Part shown: positions 16,091 to 22,830 of the stretch, piece by piece
How the letters are laid out: each line of letters opens with the position of its first letter
How positions within the stretch are numbered: the first letter of the stretch is position 1
Source: a virus
Direction: 5' to 3' (one strand)
DNA length: 29,433 bases
Virus record (IMG/VR): IMGVR_UViG_3300028025_002666
Span: 1 to 29,433 of that record
The notes under the pieces: model-generated
Told to the model about the DNA's origin: nothing
The model's input: the letters and a program-made list of their open reading frames with translations, nothing else
Database searches by the model: none
Program-made: the position numbers and the translations under genes

Positions 16091-17077
16091 ATGATTGTTG
16101 CCATCTCTTACCACGATGGGGATCTTCCCCTTATGCGCCGTTGGGCAAACCATGTTTGCCAATTGGGTATTTACAAAGAACATAAGCTAGTCTTGGTTCC
16201 TATTAGGAAATCAACGACAGATGGAGTTCTAGGGCCGTTAATGCTTTGCTTTGGAGAAGTTATCATTGAGCCTTGCGATCATGCCTATGGTGGTTGGCCT
16301 CAGTCCTGCAACATGGCCTTTGAGTCCGTAGCTTGGTTGGCATCCTCAACTCTCAAGCAACCTTTCCTCTGGATGGAGCCAGATGCAATTCCACTTAAAG
16401 CATCTTGGGTGGACGATATTGAAAATGCCTACAATGCCGCTAGGAAGCCGTTTATGGGTGCTTTGGTGGAGATTGCTGGCATTATGCCTAATGGCGTGAA
16501 TCATATGAGTGGCGTGGGAGTGTATCATTGGGATCTACATCGTCTAGCCCCATCCATCTTCAATAACGAAAAAACTGCTTGGGATATTGCTAGTGCGTCC
16601 AATGTTATTCACCAAATGCACGAGACTAAGCTCATCCAGCATGATTGGGTTCCAACTGCTAAGTGGCGTAGGGATGTGGTTACTCCAGATCTAGTAGATC
16701 CACTTGCCGTAATATACCATCCAGATAAATTGGGCGTGTTAATGTTTGATGGCGTAATTCCGAATGATGTGCAGGGAGATCCTGCAATGGGTGCTGTGCT
16801 GGTTACACAGAAGCCTCATGAAACAAAGGAACCTATCAATCTATATGCCGAGACAAGGGATATGATTTTTAGGGAATATCAACCAATAGACACAATTAAA
16901 GAAGTAATTCATTATGCAAAAACCAACCCGAAAGCCAAGAAAGACCTCATCCAAAGCCTCATCCAAGAAGGCATCCTCACCAAAGCCTCATGTGCCAAGC
17001 TCTTTGCTTCCAAAAAAGCCAAGTCAGTCAAGCGTACTAGAAAACAAGTTTCGGCTTCTTTGGTCAACGATAAGTAA
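16091..17077 (+). CDS. Glycosyltransferase-like protein, overlapped by a nuclease frame
   Basis: 328 residues. MIVAISYHDGDLPLMRRWANH opens as a GT-A-like first strand and helix; FLWMEPDAIPL (about 92-102) has EPD in the DxD position after a hydrophobic strand. HAYGGWPQSCN and a His-rich region (HQMHETKLIQHDW, about 180-192) follow. The last 55 residues are a helical, Lys-rich tail that overlaps the next gene in another frame for 164 nt. This tail is probably not part of the catalytic fold. Function is inferred from fold-like features; it might modify glycans with the neighbouring transferase. Confidence 0.55.
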   Translation: MIVAISYHDGDLPLMRRWANHVCQLGIYKEHKLVLVPIRKSTTDGVLGPLMLCFGEVIIEPCDHAYGGWPQSCNMAFESVAWLASSTLKQPFLWMEPDAIPLKASWVDDIENAYNAARKPFMGALVEIAGIMPNGVNHMSGVGVYHWDLHRLAPSIFNNEKTAWDIASASNVIHQMHETKLIQHDWVPTAKWRRDVVTPDLVDPLAVIYHPDKLGVLMFDGVIPNDVQGDPAMGAVLVTQKPHETKEPINLYAETRDMIFREYQPIDTIKEVIHYAKTNPKAKKDLIQSLIQEGILTKASCAKLFASKKAKSVKRTRKQVSASLVNDK

Positions 17078-17366
17078 AATTGAGTTGGTTGAGGAGCATA
17101 GGTTCCATGAGACACGTAAATGGAGGCTGGATTTTGCACATTTAGATTCTAAGGTTGGTATTGAAATTCAAGGAGGAATCTGGAATGGTGGAAGGCATGG
17201 TCGTGGATATGGAATTTCCCAAGACTATGAAAAGTCGAATGAGGCAATTTTTGGCGGATGGGTCATTATTAAGCTTGCTGGAAACCAAATCACTATAGAT
17301 GCTTTAGAGAAGATAAAGATTTTGATTGATGCGAGATCACCTAACAGACAGACAATTAACCCATAG
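16914..17366 (+). CDS. PD-(D/E)XK-like endonuclease (DUF559/VSR type), overprinted start
   Basis: 150 residues. VEEHRFHETRKWRLDFAH (about 59-76) followed by GIEIQGGIW (82-90) matches small phage nucleases with 'E.RFhp.R.WRfDFA....vaVE..GG': Asp73 and Glu84 are the expected acidic metal ligands, and Gln86 stands where many members have Lys. The conserved part begins near LENKFRLLW (42-50), still inside the overlap with the preceding gene, so real overlap is at least about 40 nt. The first 40 residues are a Lys/Ser/Pro linker encoded within the transferase gene. A TTG start near 17083 is an alternative but would cut into the family core. Role could be junction resolution, repair or host-DNA cleavage. 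Confidence 0.65.
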   Translation: MQKPTRKPRKTSSKASSKKASSPKPHVPSSLLPKKPSQSSVLENKFRLLWSTISKIELVEEHRFHETRKWRLDFAHLDSKVGIEIQGGIWNGGRHGRGYGISQDYEKSNEAIFGGWVIIKLAGNQITIDALEKIKILIDARSPNRQTINP

Positions 17367-17913
17367 GGCTTACCTTCAATCTCCCTTATGGAAGGGGATA
17401 AGAAGGCGAGTCTTGGAACAATTTGGCGAGATTTGCGCCAAATGCGGAGAACATGGAACAGATGTGCATCATTTGACCTATGAGAGAGTTGGAGGCAATG
17501 AGTTAATGGAGGATTTGCAAGTCTTATGCAGGGAATGTCATACGGCAATTCATGCAATGGAAAAGGCAACCAAACAGCAAAAGGCCAAACGGAAGGGATG
17601 CACGGTTGAGGTTTTATACTCCATGCTAACAGATGAGCATAAAAGACAGATTGAAGCAAAATACTCTGGCAACGCATATTCTATATTAACAGCACCATCT
17701 AAAGATGGCTGGTCGGCAAGGAAGATGGCTAGAAGGTTTGTAAATATTCAATTTATAGTTGGTAATTTGCATCCTTCGTACCCAGTAGATCAAAGGCAAA
17801 TAAACGCCATTAACCAATTTTTCTACAGACAAGAATATCAATTACTGAAAAGTAGGGGCGAGTTAACAAGTAAAATGTCAAAATTATTGAGAGAAAAGTA
17901 TTTTTCTCGTTGA
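17329..17913 (+). CDS. HNH endonuclease
   Basis: About 194 residues from ATG 17329; TTG 17326 is also in frame. ICAKC (35-39), then DVHHLTYERVG (45-55) and LCREC followed by His (66-71) form a zinc-ribbon HNH fold: two CxxC pairs around the catalytic HH. The C-terminal 110 residues are basic and helical, probably DNA binding. It overlaps the end of the preceding nuclease by 38 nt and ends just before the promoter of the capsid gene. It could be a free-standing homing nuclease or a packaging or recombination helper. No intron boundaries are visible in the flanks. Confidence 0.85.
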   Translation: MRDHLTDRQLTHRAYLQSPLWKGIRRRVLEQFGEICAKCGEHGTDVHHLTYERVGGNELMEDLQVLCRECHTAIHAMEKATKQQKAKRKGCTVEVLYSMLTDEHKRQIEAKYSGNAYSILTAPSKDGWSARKMARRFVNIQFIVGNLHPSYPVDQRQINAINQFFYRQEYQLLKSRGELTSKMSKLLREKYFSR

Positions 17914-17939
17914 CTGATAGATTAGTTAAGATGTAAAAG
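17910..17939 (+). promoter_or_regulatory. Promoter TTGACT-N18-TAAAAG upstream of the capsid gene
   Basis: TTGACT at 17910-17915 overlaps the stop of the HNH gene; TAAAAG at 17934-17939 lies 18 nt further on (TGTAAA at 17932-17937 is an alternative with N16). The transcript would carry a leader of about 140 nt before the capsid ATG, unlike the near-leaderless units elsewhere in the window. Confidence 0.5.
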
Positions 17940-18086
17940 GCGAGTTAGCTGAAACCAGTCGAACTGGCGAGGGGATAGCCACCACTCAAAAATTGGGCGT
18001 TAATTATGGAGCCTAGCCCGATCCAAAAAAAAGACAGACAAAGCATTACGCCGAGTCACAAACAAACAATTTAATTATATTATATT
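17940..18086 (+). other. Capsid gene leader with hairpins and a second promoter-like element
   Basis: No ORF is seen. CCAGT-CGA-ACTGG forms a short hairpin near 17956-17968, and GGGC near 17996 can pair with GCCC near 18016. The 3' part is A-rich and ends in a TTAATTATATTATATT run right before the ATG, with no Shine-Dalgarno sequence. AAGACA and TCACAA flank the repeat at 18038-18050 and align with the promoter at 19320-19348, so a second transcription start close to the ATG is possible. Confidence 0.35.
18038..18050 (+). repeat. 13-bp repeat ACAAAGCATTACG, copy 1
   Basis: Identical to 19327-19339. Both copies lie upstream of a start codon (37 and 18 nt) and are followed by A/C-rich sequence. 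The second copy lies between the -35 and -10 boxes of a promoter-like site, so the pair may be duplicated late-promoter spacers or an activator site. Confidence 0.55.
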
Positions 18087-19256
18087 ATGCCAATCTCATG
18101 TTCCACAGTGAACGATCTTTTTCAAAGGGAGACGAACAGGTTCTCCGTTGACGTTCACGAGCGTTATTCCGTTGATGGCCCTTGGGGTCGTCTAGTCCGT
18201 GTCGGCAAATTCCCTCAAGGAATGGGTACGACTCTTAATGAGATCACAGTTGAGCGTGTGCTTTCTGGTGATTTTGAAAATGCTTGGACGAACGTTGGAG
18301 TTTCCGACGGAACTGCCAGCAATGGTTGCGTTCCTTCTCCTTCAGATCTTGACTTCGGTCAGACTGTCCGTAGCTGGAATCTTCAGAGCCGCAGTTATCA
18401 GACCCCTTGCATCTGCTTGGACGATCTGAAGACTTCGTTTGAGATTGAGTCCCAGATCGCCAAGACTGTTACTCAGCTCACTCAGCTTACGAAGACCGTC
18501 CTCGACAATCGCCGTCGTAGCGAGTATCTGCGCCTTGTTTCCAAGGTACAGGCTGGTTACAACACCGAGTACGCAACTCTGAATGCCGTTCCAGTTCCAA
18601 CCTTCCAGTTGGCACAGGATCAGCTTGATGAGCTTCGTGTTCGTCTGATTCGTGATGGTGCTGGTCACAATGCACTTGGTAAAGAGAACGGTGTTCCTGT
18701 CCTTGGACTGATCACCAGCCCTGAGACAAGTCGTGCGCTCATCCGTAACAACGCAGAGCTTCGTCAGGACATCCGCTATGCAACTCCTAGTGAGCTTATC
18801 GCTCCTCTTGGTGTTGAGCGTTCGTTCGGTGGGTTCTACCACATGATTGATCTTGAGGTTCCTCGCTTCACCTATTCTGGTGGAACGTACACCCAGATCT
18901 ACCCATTCGTGCAGTCCAGCACGACCACAGGGTTCAAGTGGGAGGCAAATCCAGCGTATAACAACGCTCCATACGAGGCCGCATACATCTTCCATCCAGA
19001 TGTGTATGAGGAGGCAGTCCAACAGGTCGGGCCAAACATCGCTGGCGCAAGCTTCGATGATTATCCTTACTACTACTCTGGTCAGTTCTTCTGGCTGAAC
19101 ATCCGTCATGCGCTTTCCAATCCTCTTGGAAAGATCGGTCGCTGGATGGGAGTGTTCACAAGCGGCAGTCGCCCTCTGGCTCCTTACCTTGGAAGGGTTA
19201 TCCTTCACAAGCGTTGCGCTAACGACTTCGGTAGCGTTGCTTGCGTGAATTCCTAA
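18087..19256 (+). CDS. Probable major capsid protein
   Basis: 389 residues, soluble, mixed alpha/beta, with a long helix near 120-160 (ESQIAKTVTQLTQLTKTVLD and onwards) and aromatic-rich sheets in the second half. I identify it as the capsid protein mainly from context: own promoter and leader, an intrinsic terminator right after the stop, and strong codon bias. Nearly all Arg codons are CGT or CGC, with only a few AGG near the ends, while neighbouring genes use AGG heavily. C-ending codons are also enriched. This is the usual mark of the most expressed virion protein. The length suits an HK97-fold capsid protein without a separate protease gene next to it. A less likely alternative is a major tail protein. 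Confidence 0.7.
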   Translation: MPISCSTVNDLFQRETNRFSVDVHERYSVDGPWGRLVRVGKFPQGMGTTLNEITVERVLSGDFENAWTNVGVSDGTASNGCVPSPSDLDFGQTVRSWNLQSRSYQTPCICLDDLKTSFEIESQIAKTVTQLTQLTKTVLDNRRRSEYLRLVSKVQAGYNTEYATLNAVPVPTFQLAQDQLDELRVRLIRDGAGHNALGKENGVPVLGLITSPETSRALIRNNAELRQDIRYATPSELIAPLGVERSFGGFYHMIDLEVPRFTYSGGTYTQIYPFVQSSTTTGFKWEANPAYNNAPYEAAYIFHPDVYEEAVQQVGPNIAGASFDDYPYYYSGQFFWLNIRHALSNPLGKIGRWMGVFTSGSRPLAPYLGRVILHKRCANDFGSVACVNS

Positions 19257-19278
19257 TAGGAACTAGCTAATCAAAGAT

Positions 19279-19315
19279 AGCCCCCTTGGAGAAATCCTTG
19301 GGGGCTTTTCTTTTT
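19279..19315 (+). terminator. Intrinsic terminator after the capsid gene
   Basis: AGCCCCC (19279-19285) pairs with GGGGGCT (19300-19306), extended by GG/CC beyond two T-T mismatches, around an AGAAAT loop. It is followed by the T-rich run TTTCTTTTT. The stop codon is 23 nt upstream. Confidence 0.9.
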
Positions 19316-19319
19316 ACCA

Positions 19320-19348
19320 TTGACCAACAAAGCATTACGAAGTAACAA
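19320..19348 (+). promoter_or_regulatory. Promoter TTGACC-N17-TAACAA directly before a start codon
   Basis: TTGACC at 19320-19325 begins a few bases after the terminator's T-run. TAACAA is at 19343-19348 after 17 nt, and the ATG at 19357 is 8 nt further on. The predicted transcript begins 0-2 nt before the ATG. The spacer holds copy 2 of the 13-bp repeat. Confidence 0.55.
19327..19339 (+). repeat. 13-bp repeat ACAAAGCATTACG, copy 2
   Basis: Identical to 18038-18050. It lies within the spacer of the promoter-like site at 19320-19348. Confidence 0.55.
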
Positions 19349-19356
19349 TTCACATT

Positions 19357-19623
19357 ATGACCGCATCATTTACTATTCCTAAAGGATTCACCGCACCAGA
19401 TGGTGTTAAAGAGGGAGCAGAGTTCTCAGAGATCGCCAAGTTCAAGATTGCAGACGGCAAGATCCACATCATCGCCATTGGTCAGGATGAAACTCCTATT
19501 GCCTCCAAGTCCGACAAGCCCAAGAAGGCTAAAGACGCAATGAAGGAAGAGATTGCGGCTATGGAGAGTGAGGACGAGATGGTAGAAGATGAAGAGGAGA
19601 TGGTAGAAGAGGAGATGGTTTAA
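19357..19623 (+). CDS. Small acidic protein downstream of the capsid gene
   Basis: 88 residues. The first 55 look like a small beta domain (MTASFTIPKGF, AKFKIADGKIHIIAIGQDE), followed by a Lys-rich stretch and a highly acidic tail with three EMV repeats (EDEMVEDEEEMVEEEMV). Position right behind the capsid gene suggests a head decoration, assembly or scaffold-like partner, but its size is small for a scaffold. An acidic tail could also mimic DNA. Function is not established from the sequence. Confidence 0.6.
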   Translation: MTASFTIPKGFTAPDGVKEGAEFSEIAKFKIADGKIHIIAIGQDETPIASKSDKPKKAKDAMKEEIAAMESEDEMVEDEEEMVEEEMV

Positions 19624-19647
19624 TCTTTAACCACAGGGGAACTTACC

Positions 19648-20757
19648 TTGTCTAACTTTCAACCAGTTAATTCCAATCCGACAGATGGTGAGTTAATCAC
19701 CCTTTGTAAGATTCTAGAGGCAGTCTCAACTGGAGGTGGTGGCGGTGGAGACTCAGATGTGGCGGTAGGTGCTGATGGCGTAACTAGGGTTCCTCTAAAT
19801 GTTAATGCCGCTGGTGAGCTAAAGGTTAATGTTGAGGCTAGTATTGATGCTGATCTTGCAGACATTGAGAATGCGTTAGCAACGACGAATGGCATCCTTA
19901 CAACGACTGCCGCAGATACGGCAACTATTAAGAATGAGGCCGTTTCGATTGATGGCAAACTCCCTGCGCTCTCAAACGGAAGGGTTCCTGTAGAGGCGAA
20001 TAACGCCGCTACTCAGGTATTTAACTACACCGCAACTGGTGCGGTTTCCGCTGGAACTGTAATCATCGGGCCGATTGATTGCAGTCAGTTTAGGGAAGTT
20101 TCAGTTCACGTAATTGCTATAGGTGTTGGAGCAACTGCCCCTGTAGCACAGATTTCTAATGATGGGACGAACTGGATAGCCGCACAAGTTATAAATACTG
20201 GCGGCACTATTTCAGCAACTGGGGCTATTACCGCAGGAGTAATCGGCAATGTTTCTGTTTTTGGTGCGAGGAATTTCAGAATGATATCGGCAGGAAATCA
20301 AACCTCTGGAACGATAACCATCGTCGCCTACGCCTCGCAACAGGCTACGCCTAAGTTGTATCAGACGGTGACGCTTTCTGGAATACCTCAGGTTATCCCT
20401 ACCCAATCCTCAAGTATTGGCTTTTCTTTATACCACACGCTAGTTTCAGCGGAATCGACCAACGCAACAAGCGTGAAGGCATCGGCTGGGACTATAGGAA
20501 CCTGTGTTCTGACTAACACACACAGCCAATTCCAATATGTAAAATTCTTCAACTTGGCAGTTGCCCCGACGGTGGGAACTTCAACTCCAGTAATTCAGTT
20601 TCCTATTGCGGCAGGATCGACGCTGGATGTTTCTACGTCATTCGCTGGTCTTAGATTTTCAACAGGAATCGCCTATGCAATAACGCATAATGCGCCCCTC
20701 CTAGACAACACGGCAGTTGTAGCTGGAGCAGTCCTTGTGAATTTATCCTATGTTTAA
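19648..20757 (+). CDS. Fibre or surface protein with a conserved N-terminal peptide, TTG start
   Basis: 369 residues. It starts with TTG at 19648. This start is supported by alignment with the protein at 21181: both begin with a FQPV.SNP.DGELIT.CKILEAV peptide immediately after the start. An AGGGG sequence about 9 nt upstream may help initiation; it is one of the few SD-like sites here. After a Gly linker (about 29-34) the sequence is beta-rich, low in charge and full of Ala, Thr, Val and Gly, as in fibre or cell-adhesion proteins, with helical heptad-like parts near 65-90. Likely a virion surface component; the receptor is unknown. Confidence 0.6.
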   Translation: MSNFQPVNSNPTDGELITLCKILEAVSTGGGGGGDSDVAVGADGVTRVPLNVNAAGELKVNVEASIDADLADIENALATTNGILTTTAADTATIKNEAVSIDGKLPALSNGRVPVEANNAATQVFNYTATGAVSAGTVIIGPIDCSQFREVSVHVIAIGVGATAPVAQISNDGTNWIAAQVINTGGTISATGAITAGVIGNVSVFGARNFRMISAGNQTSGTITIVAYASQQATPKLYQTVTLSGIPQVIPTQSSSIGFSLYHTLVSAESTNATSVKASAGTIGTCVLTNTHSQFQYVKFFNLAVAPTVGTSTPVIQFPIAAGSTLDVSTSFAGLRFSTGIAYAITHNAPLLDNTAVVAGAVLVNLSYV

Positions 20758-20941
20758 TATCGTTCTCAAAACCACAGGCAACGAACTCTACGACCGAATT
20801 GCTGGTCTGGTTCAAGGCGAGGTTGGAGAAGTGACAGGCTCCCCATACACGGACGGCAAGCAGTTCTATAACGCCATCTTCCCAAGCTACGGAGAAGTGA
20901 GTTGGATTCCAGCAGAGTGTTGCACGATTACTGAAGCCTAA
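20750..20941 (+). CDS. Small unknown protein
   Basis: 63 residues (MFNIVLKTTGNELYDRI, then GEVTGSPYTDGKQFYNA). Its ATG lies within the last codons of the fibre gene and its stop shares a base with the next ATG (TAATG), so translation is probably coupled. No motif recognised. Possibly an assembly helper for the neighbouring fibre proteins; this is inferred from position only. Confidence 0.5.
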   Translation: MFNIVLKTTGNELYDRIAGLVQGEVGEVTGSPYTDGKQFYNAIFPSYGEVSWIPAECCTITEA

Positions 20942-21171
20942 TGAAGCCACTCAGCGATATTCGGTTTCTAATCAAAATCTACCCACTAGCCAAGGCTTGC
21001 GTATTATTGCATTCAGATAGCCAGTATATCGGGCCTATTACAATGCAGATTGCCTACAACGAAGTGAGGACAAAGATCGTTAAGTATGGCATTAGCTCAG
21101 AGGATAAAATTGTCGGAGCAGTCGTGTATATTGCAATATCACTTGCCTACCTATTCAATAAAAGATATTAA
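20941..21171 (+). CDS. Small protein with a C-terminal hydrophobic segment
   Basis: 76 residues. The first half resembles a soluble helix and strand (FLIKIYPLAKACVLLH), and residues 56-71 (KIVGAVVYIAISLAYLF) could span the membrane. The stop of the previous gene overlaps its ATG. The promoter-like site of the next gene lies inside its 3' end. No family recognised. Confidence 0.5.
   Translation: MKPLSDIRFLIKIYPLAKACVLLHSDSQYIGPITMQIAYNEVRTKIVKYGISSEDKIVGAVVYIAISLAYLFNKRY
21143..21171 (+). promoter_or_regulatory. Promoter TTGCCT-N17-TATTAA directly before a start codon
   Basis: TTGCCT (21143-21148) and TATTAA (21166-21171) are 17 nt apart. The -10 box includes the stop codon of the previous gene, and the ATG at 21181 is 9 nt after the box. 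The geometry is the same as at 2467, 19320 and 24155. Confidence 0.45.
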
Positions 21172-21180
21172 TTCAATTGT

Positions 21181-21510
21181 ATGACAACATTTCAACCTGT
21201 ATCATCTAATCCAGCAGACGGAGAATTAATTACGCAATGTAAGATTCTAGAAGCCGTTGATGGTGTTTTGAATGTATCCGATCACAACTCTGGAGCTAAC
21301 GGAGGTAAGATTGTCCCTGCCACCACCGCTTCTGGATCTGGCACTTTTTACGCACTTCAGTTTGTAACTAGCGGAACGCTTACTGCCTATGTTGGCAACA
21401 TTACTGGAACCATAACTGGCGTTACATTCCCTGCTGGTTTTGTCCTTTACGGAAATACTACCAGCTTCACAACTGGTGCTGGAACGTCCGTAGTAGCTTA
21501 CACAACCTAG
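21181..21510 (+). CDS. Short surface protein sharing the N-terminal peptide of the 369-residue fibre protein
   Basis: 109 residues. Residues 3-26 match the start of the protein at 19648 almost position by position (FQPVSSNPADGELIT versus FQPVNSNPTDGELIT, then CKILEAV in both). The rest is a Gly/Thr/Ala-rich beta-type sequence. The shared peptide may anchor two different surface proteins to the same site on the virion. Length suggests a single small domain, perhaps a decoration or adaptor protein. Confidence 0.6.
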   Translation: MTTFQPVSSNPADGELITQCKILEAVDGVLNVSDHNSGANGGKIVPATTASGSGTFYALQFVTSGTLTAYVGNITGTITGVTFPAGFVLYGNTTSFTTGAGTSVVAYTT

Positions 21511-21513
21511 GTC

Positions 21514-22410
21514 ATGCCAAGCCTCGCTCTGAAGGCTAGTATAAATTATCCGTTTATCGGTGCATCTGGCCCTTCTTCTGATCCAGACGCTTTAGCTTGG
21601 TTTAACGCAGTAGAGGCAACTGGAAACACGATTACACCAACAAACAAGACGGCATTTAATACTGCATTCTTAGCATTAAAATCAAATAACATTTGGGATA
21701 AAATATCACAAGGTTGTTTCTTTGTTGGAATTAGTGGAGCTAATCCGCTAACAGGAGCATTCACACCATTTAAGACAATTTCTGGAACAACCCCAACCAA
21801 TGTAAACTTTACGACATCTGATTACAATAGACTTACAGGGATTATCCAAGATGGAGGTTTCAATGTAATTGGAACAAAGTATATTGACACAGGGGTTCTT
21901 AACGCCTTGGGAGAATTTGATGGAAATCCAGCGTACTTATTAGATGATAGACACGCATTACTTTATAATTCACGCAATGATATTGCCAACGATTTTCTTA
22001 TTGGATCTATATACCAAGCTGAAGCAGATGCCAATAGTTTTAAATTTGCTTTAGATGGTGCTATACCCAGTTCAAATTGGCAACTCGCATTTAACAATTT
22101 TGCCTCTGCATTGCCTACATTGAATTTAAACAACGGAGGAAGAGGATTTATGGGCGTTTCGGGAGATAATATCAATGGTGGATTAACTGAGTATATTTTT
22201 GAAAACTCAGAAGCAATATTTGGCGCATCATCTGAGTACCCAACTGGCCCATTAATGGCTTTTTTATCAGCAACGAATGTTCTTATTGCCCCTCCCCCAA
22301 CTGGCATAAAAAGAATTGCTTTTTATTCTTTAGGTACTTCATTGGCTGATAGCGCACAACTTACGGCCTATGGATCAATTATTAACACCTTACTTTCTTC
22401 CCTATCATGA
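21514..22410 (+). CDS. Tail or surface protein, unknown beta-rich family
   Basis: 298 residues. The N-terminal part has the pattern DPDALAWFNAVEATG followed by TNKTAFNTAFLALK and IWDKI, which I associate with a group of phage tail/surface proteins that continue with 'PTNVNF...DYNR..G'. The present sequence has PTNVNFTTSDYNRLTGI (about 91-107). The C terminus has a run ending in ALSS-type helix (INTLLSSLS). No enzymatic motif. Probably a receptor-binding or baseplate-related protein. Confidence 0.55.
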   Translation: MPSLALKASINYPFIGASGPSSDPDALAWFNAVEATGNTITPTNKTAFNTAFLALKSNNIWDKISQGCFFVGISGANPLTGAFTPFKTISGTTPTNVNFTTSDYNRLTGIIQDGGFNVIGTKYIDTGVLNALGEFDGNPAYLLDDRHALLYNSRNDIANDFLIGSIYQAEADANSFKFALDGAIPSSNWQLAFNNFASALPTLNLNNGGRGFMGVSGDNINGGLTEYIFENSEAIFGASSEYPTGPLMAFLSATNVLIAPPPTGIKRIAFYSLGTSLADSAQLTAYGSIINTLLSSLS

Positions 22411-22649
22411 CAACTTGGCTTGTAATTCCAACCGATAGAATAAGCGAACTGGACGAAATCAACGCCAAGTCCAACAACAGGTTTTGTTCACATTGTGAAA
22501 CCATTGATGGCGTTTACTTGACTAACTCCGACAAGCTAAACGATCCGTACTGGTCAGAATATCAAGAATTTCTTTCTTCTCTCACGCTCTTTGAAGGAAC
22601 CCCTGTTTGGCCTACGCCTCCAGCAAAAGTAAAAAAACCAAACCAATAA
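22407..22649 (+). CDS. Small soluble unknown protein
   Basis: 80 residues. The ATG overlaps the TGA of the upstream gene (ATGA). It contains a pair of Cys (FCSHCETIDGVYLTN, about 27-41) that may bind metal, and a Pro/Lys-rich tail. It lies one base before the holin-like gene. No family recognised. Confidence 0.5.
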   Translation: MTTWLVIPTDRISELDEINAKSNNRFCSHCETIDGVYLTNSDKLNDPYWSEYQEFLSSLTLFEGTPVWPTPPAKVKKPNQ

Positions 22650-22650
22650 T

Positions 22651-22830
22651 ATGAGCGATAACATTTCACAATCTGATGTAGGCCCAACAAGCGCAATTGT
22701 TTCGTTAGTCTCTCTTGTCATTAGTTTCTTCGACGCAACCCACGTTTGGCTTCAAAACCTAACCCTGCTTGTTTCTCTATGCGCTGGTTTGATAGCAATC
22801 TATGCTGGCATCAAAAGGCTACTCAAATGA
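22651..22830 (+). CDS. Small membrane protein, holin-like
   Basis: 59 residues with two hydrophobic segments (about 13-26, IVSLVSLVISFF, and 34-53, LTLLVSLCAGLIAIYAGI) and a short basic C terminus (KRLLK). The size, two spans and position directly upstream of a spanin-like lipoprotein and an endolysin gene fit a class II holin that releases or activates the endolysin. Its TGA overlaps the ATG of the next gene. Holins share little sequence, so the call rests on size, topology and neighbours. Confidence 0.65.
   Translation: MSDNISQSDVGPTSAIVSLVSLVISFFDATHVWLQNLTLLVSLCAGLIAIYAGIKRLLK

Noticed and set aside
17225-17677. 150-codon minus-strand ORF opposite the two nucleases
   Set aside because: It is antisense to two proteins with clear catalytic motifs.
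17914-18086. Group I intron, HEARO-like RNA or hammerhead ribozyme next to the HNH gene
   Set aside because: GAAAC and short hairpins are present, but the conserved cores (CUGAUGA, intron P/Q/R/S elements) are not, and no gene is interrupted. The HNH protein lacks an IscB-type RuvC part.
18342-19208. 288-codon minus-strand ORF opposite the capsid gene
   Set aside because: It is a mirror of the biased codon use of the capsid gene; the product has no recognisable domain and no minus-strand promoter or overlap pattern.
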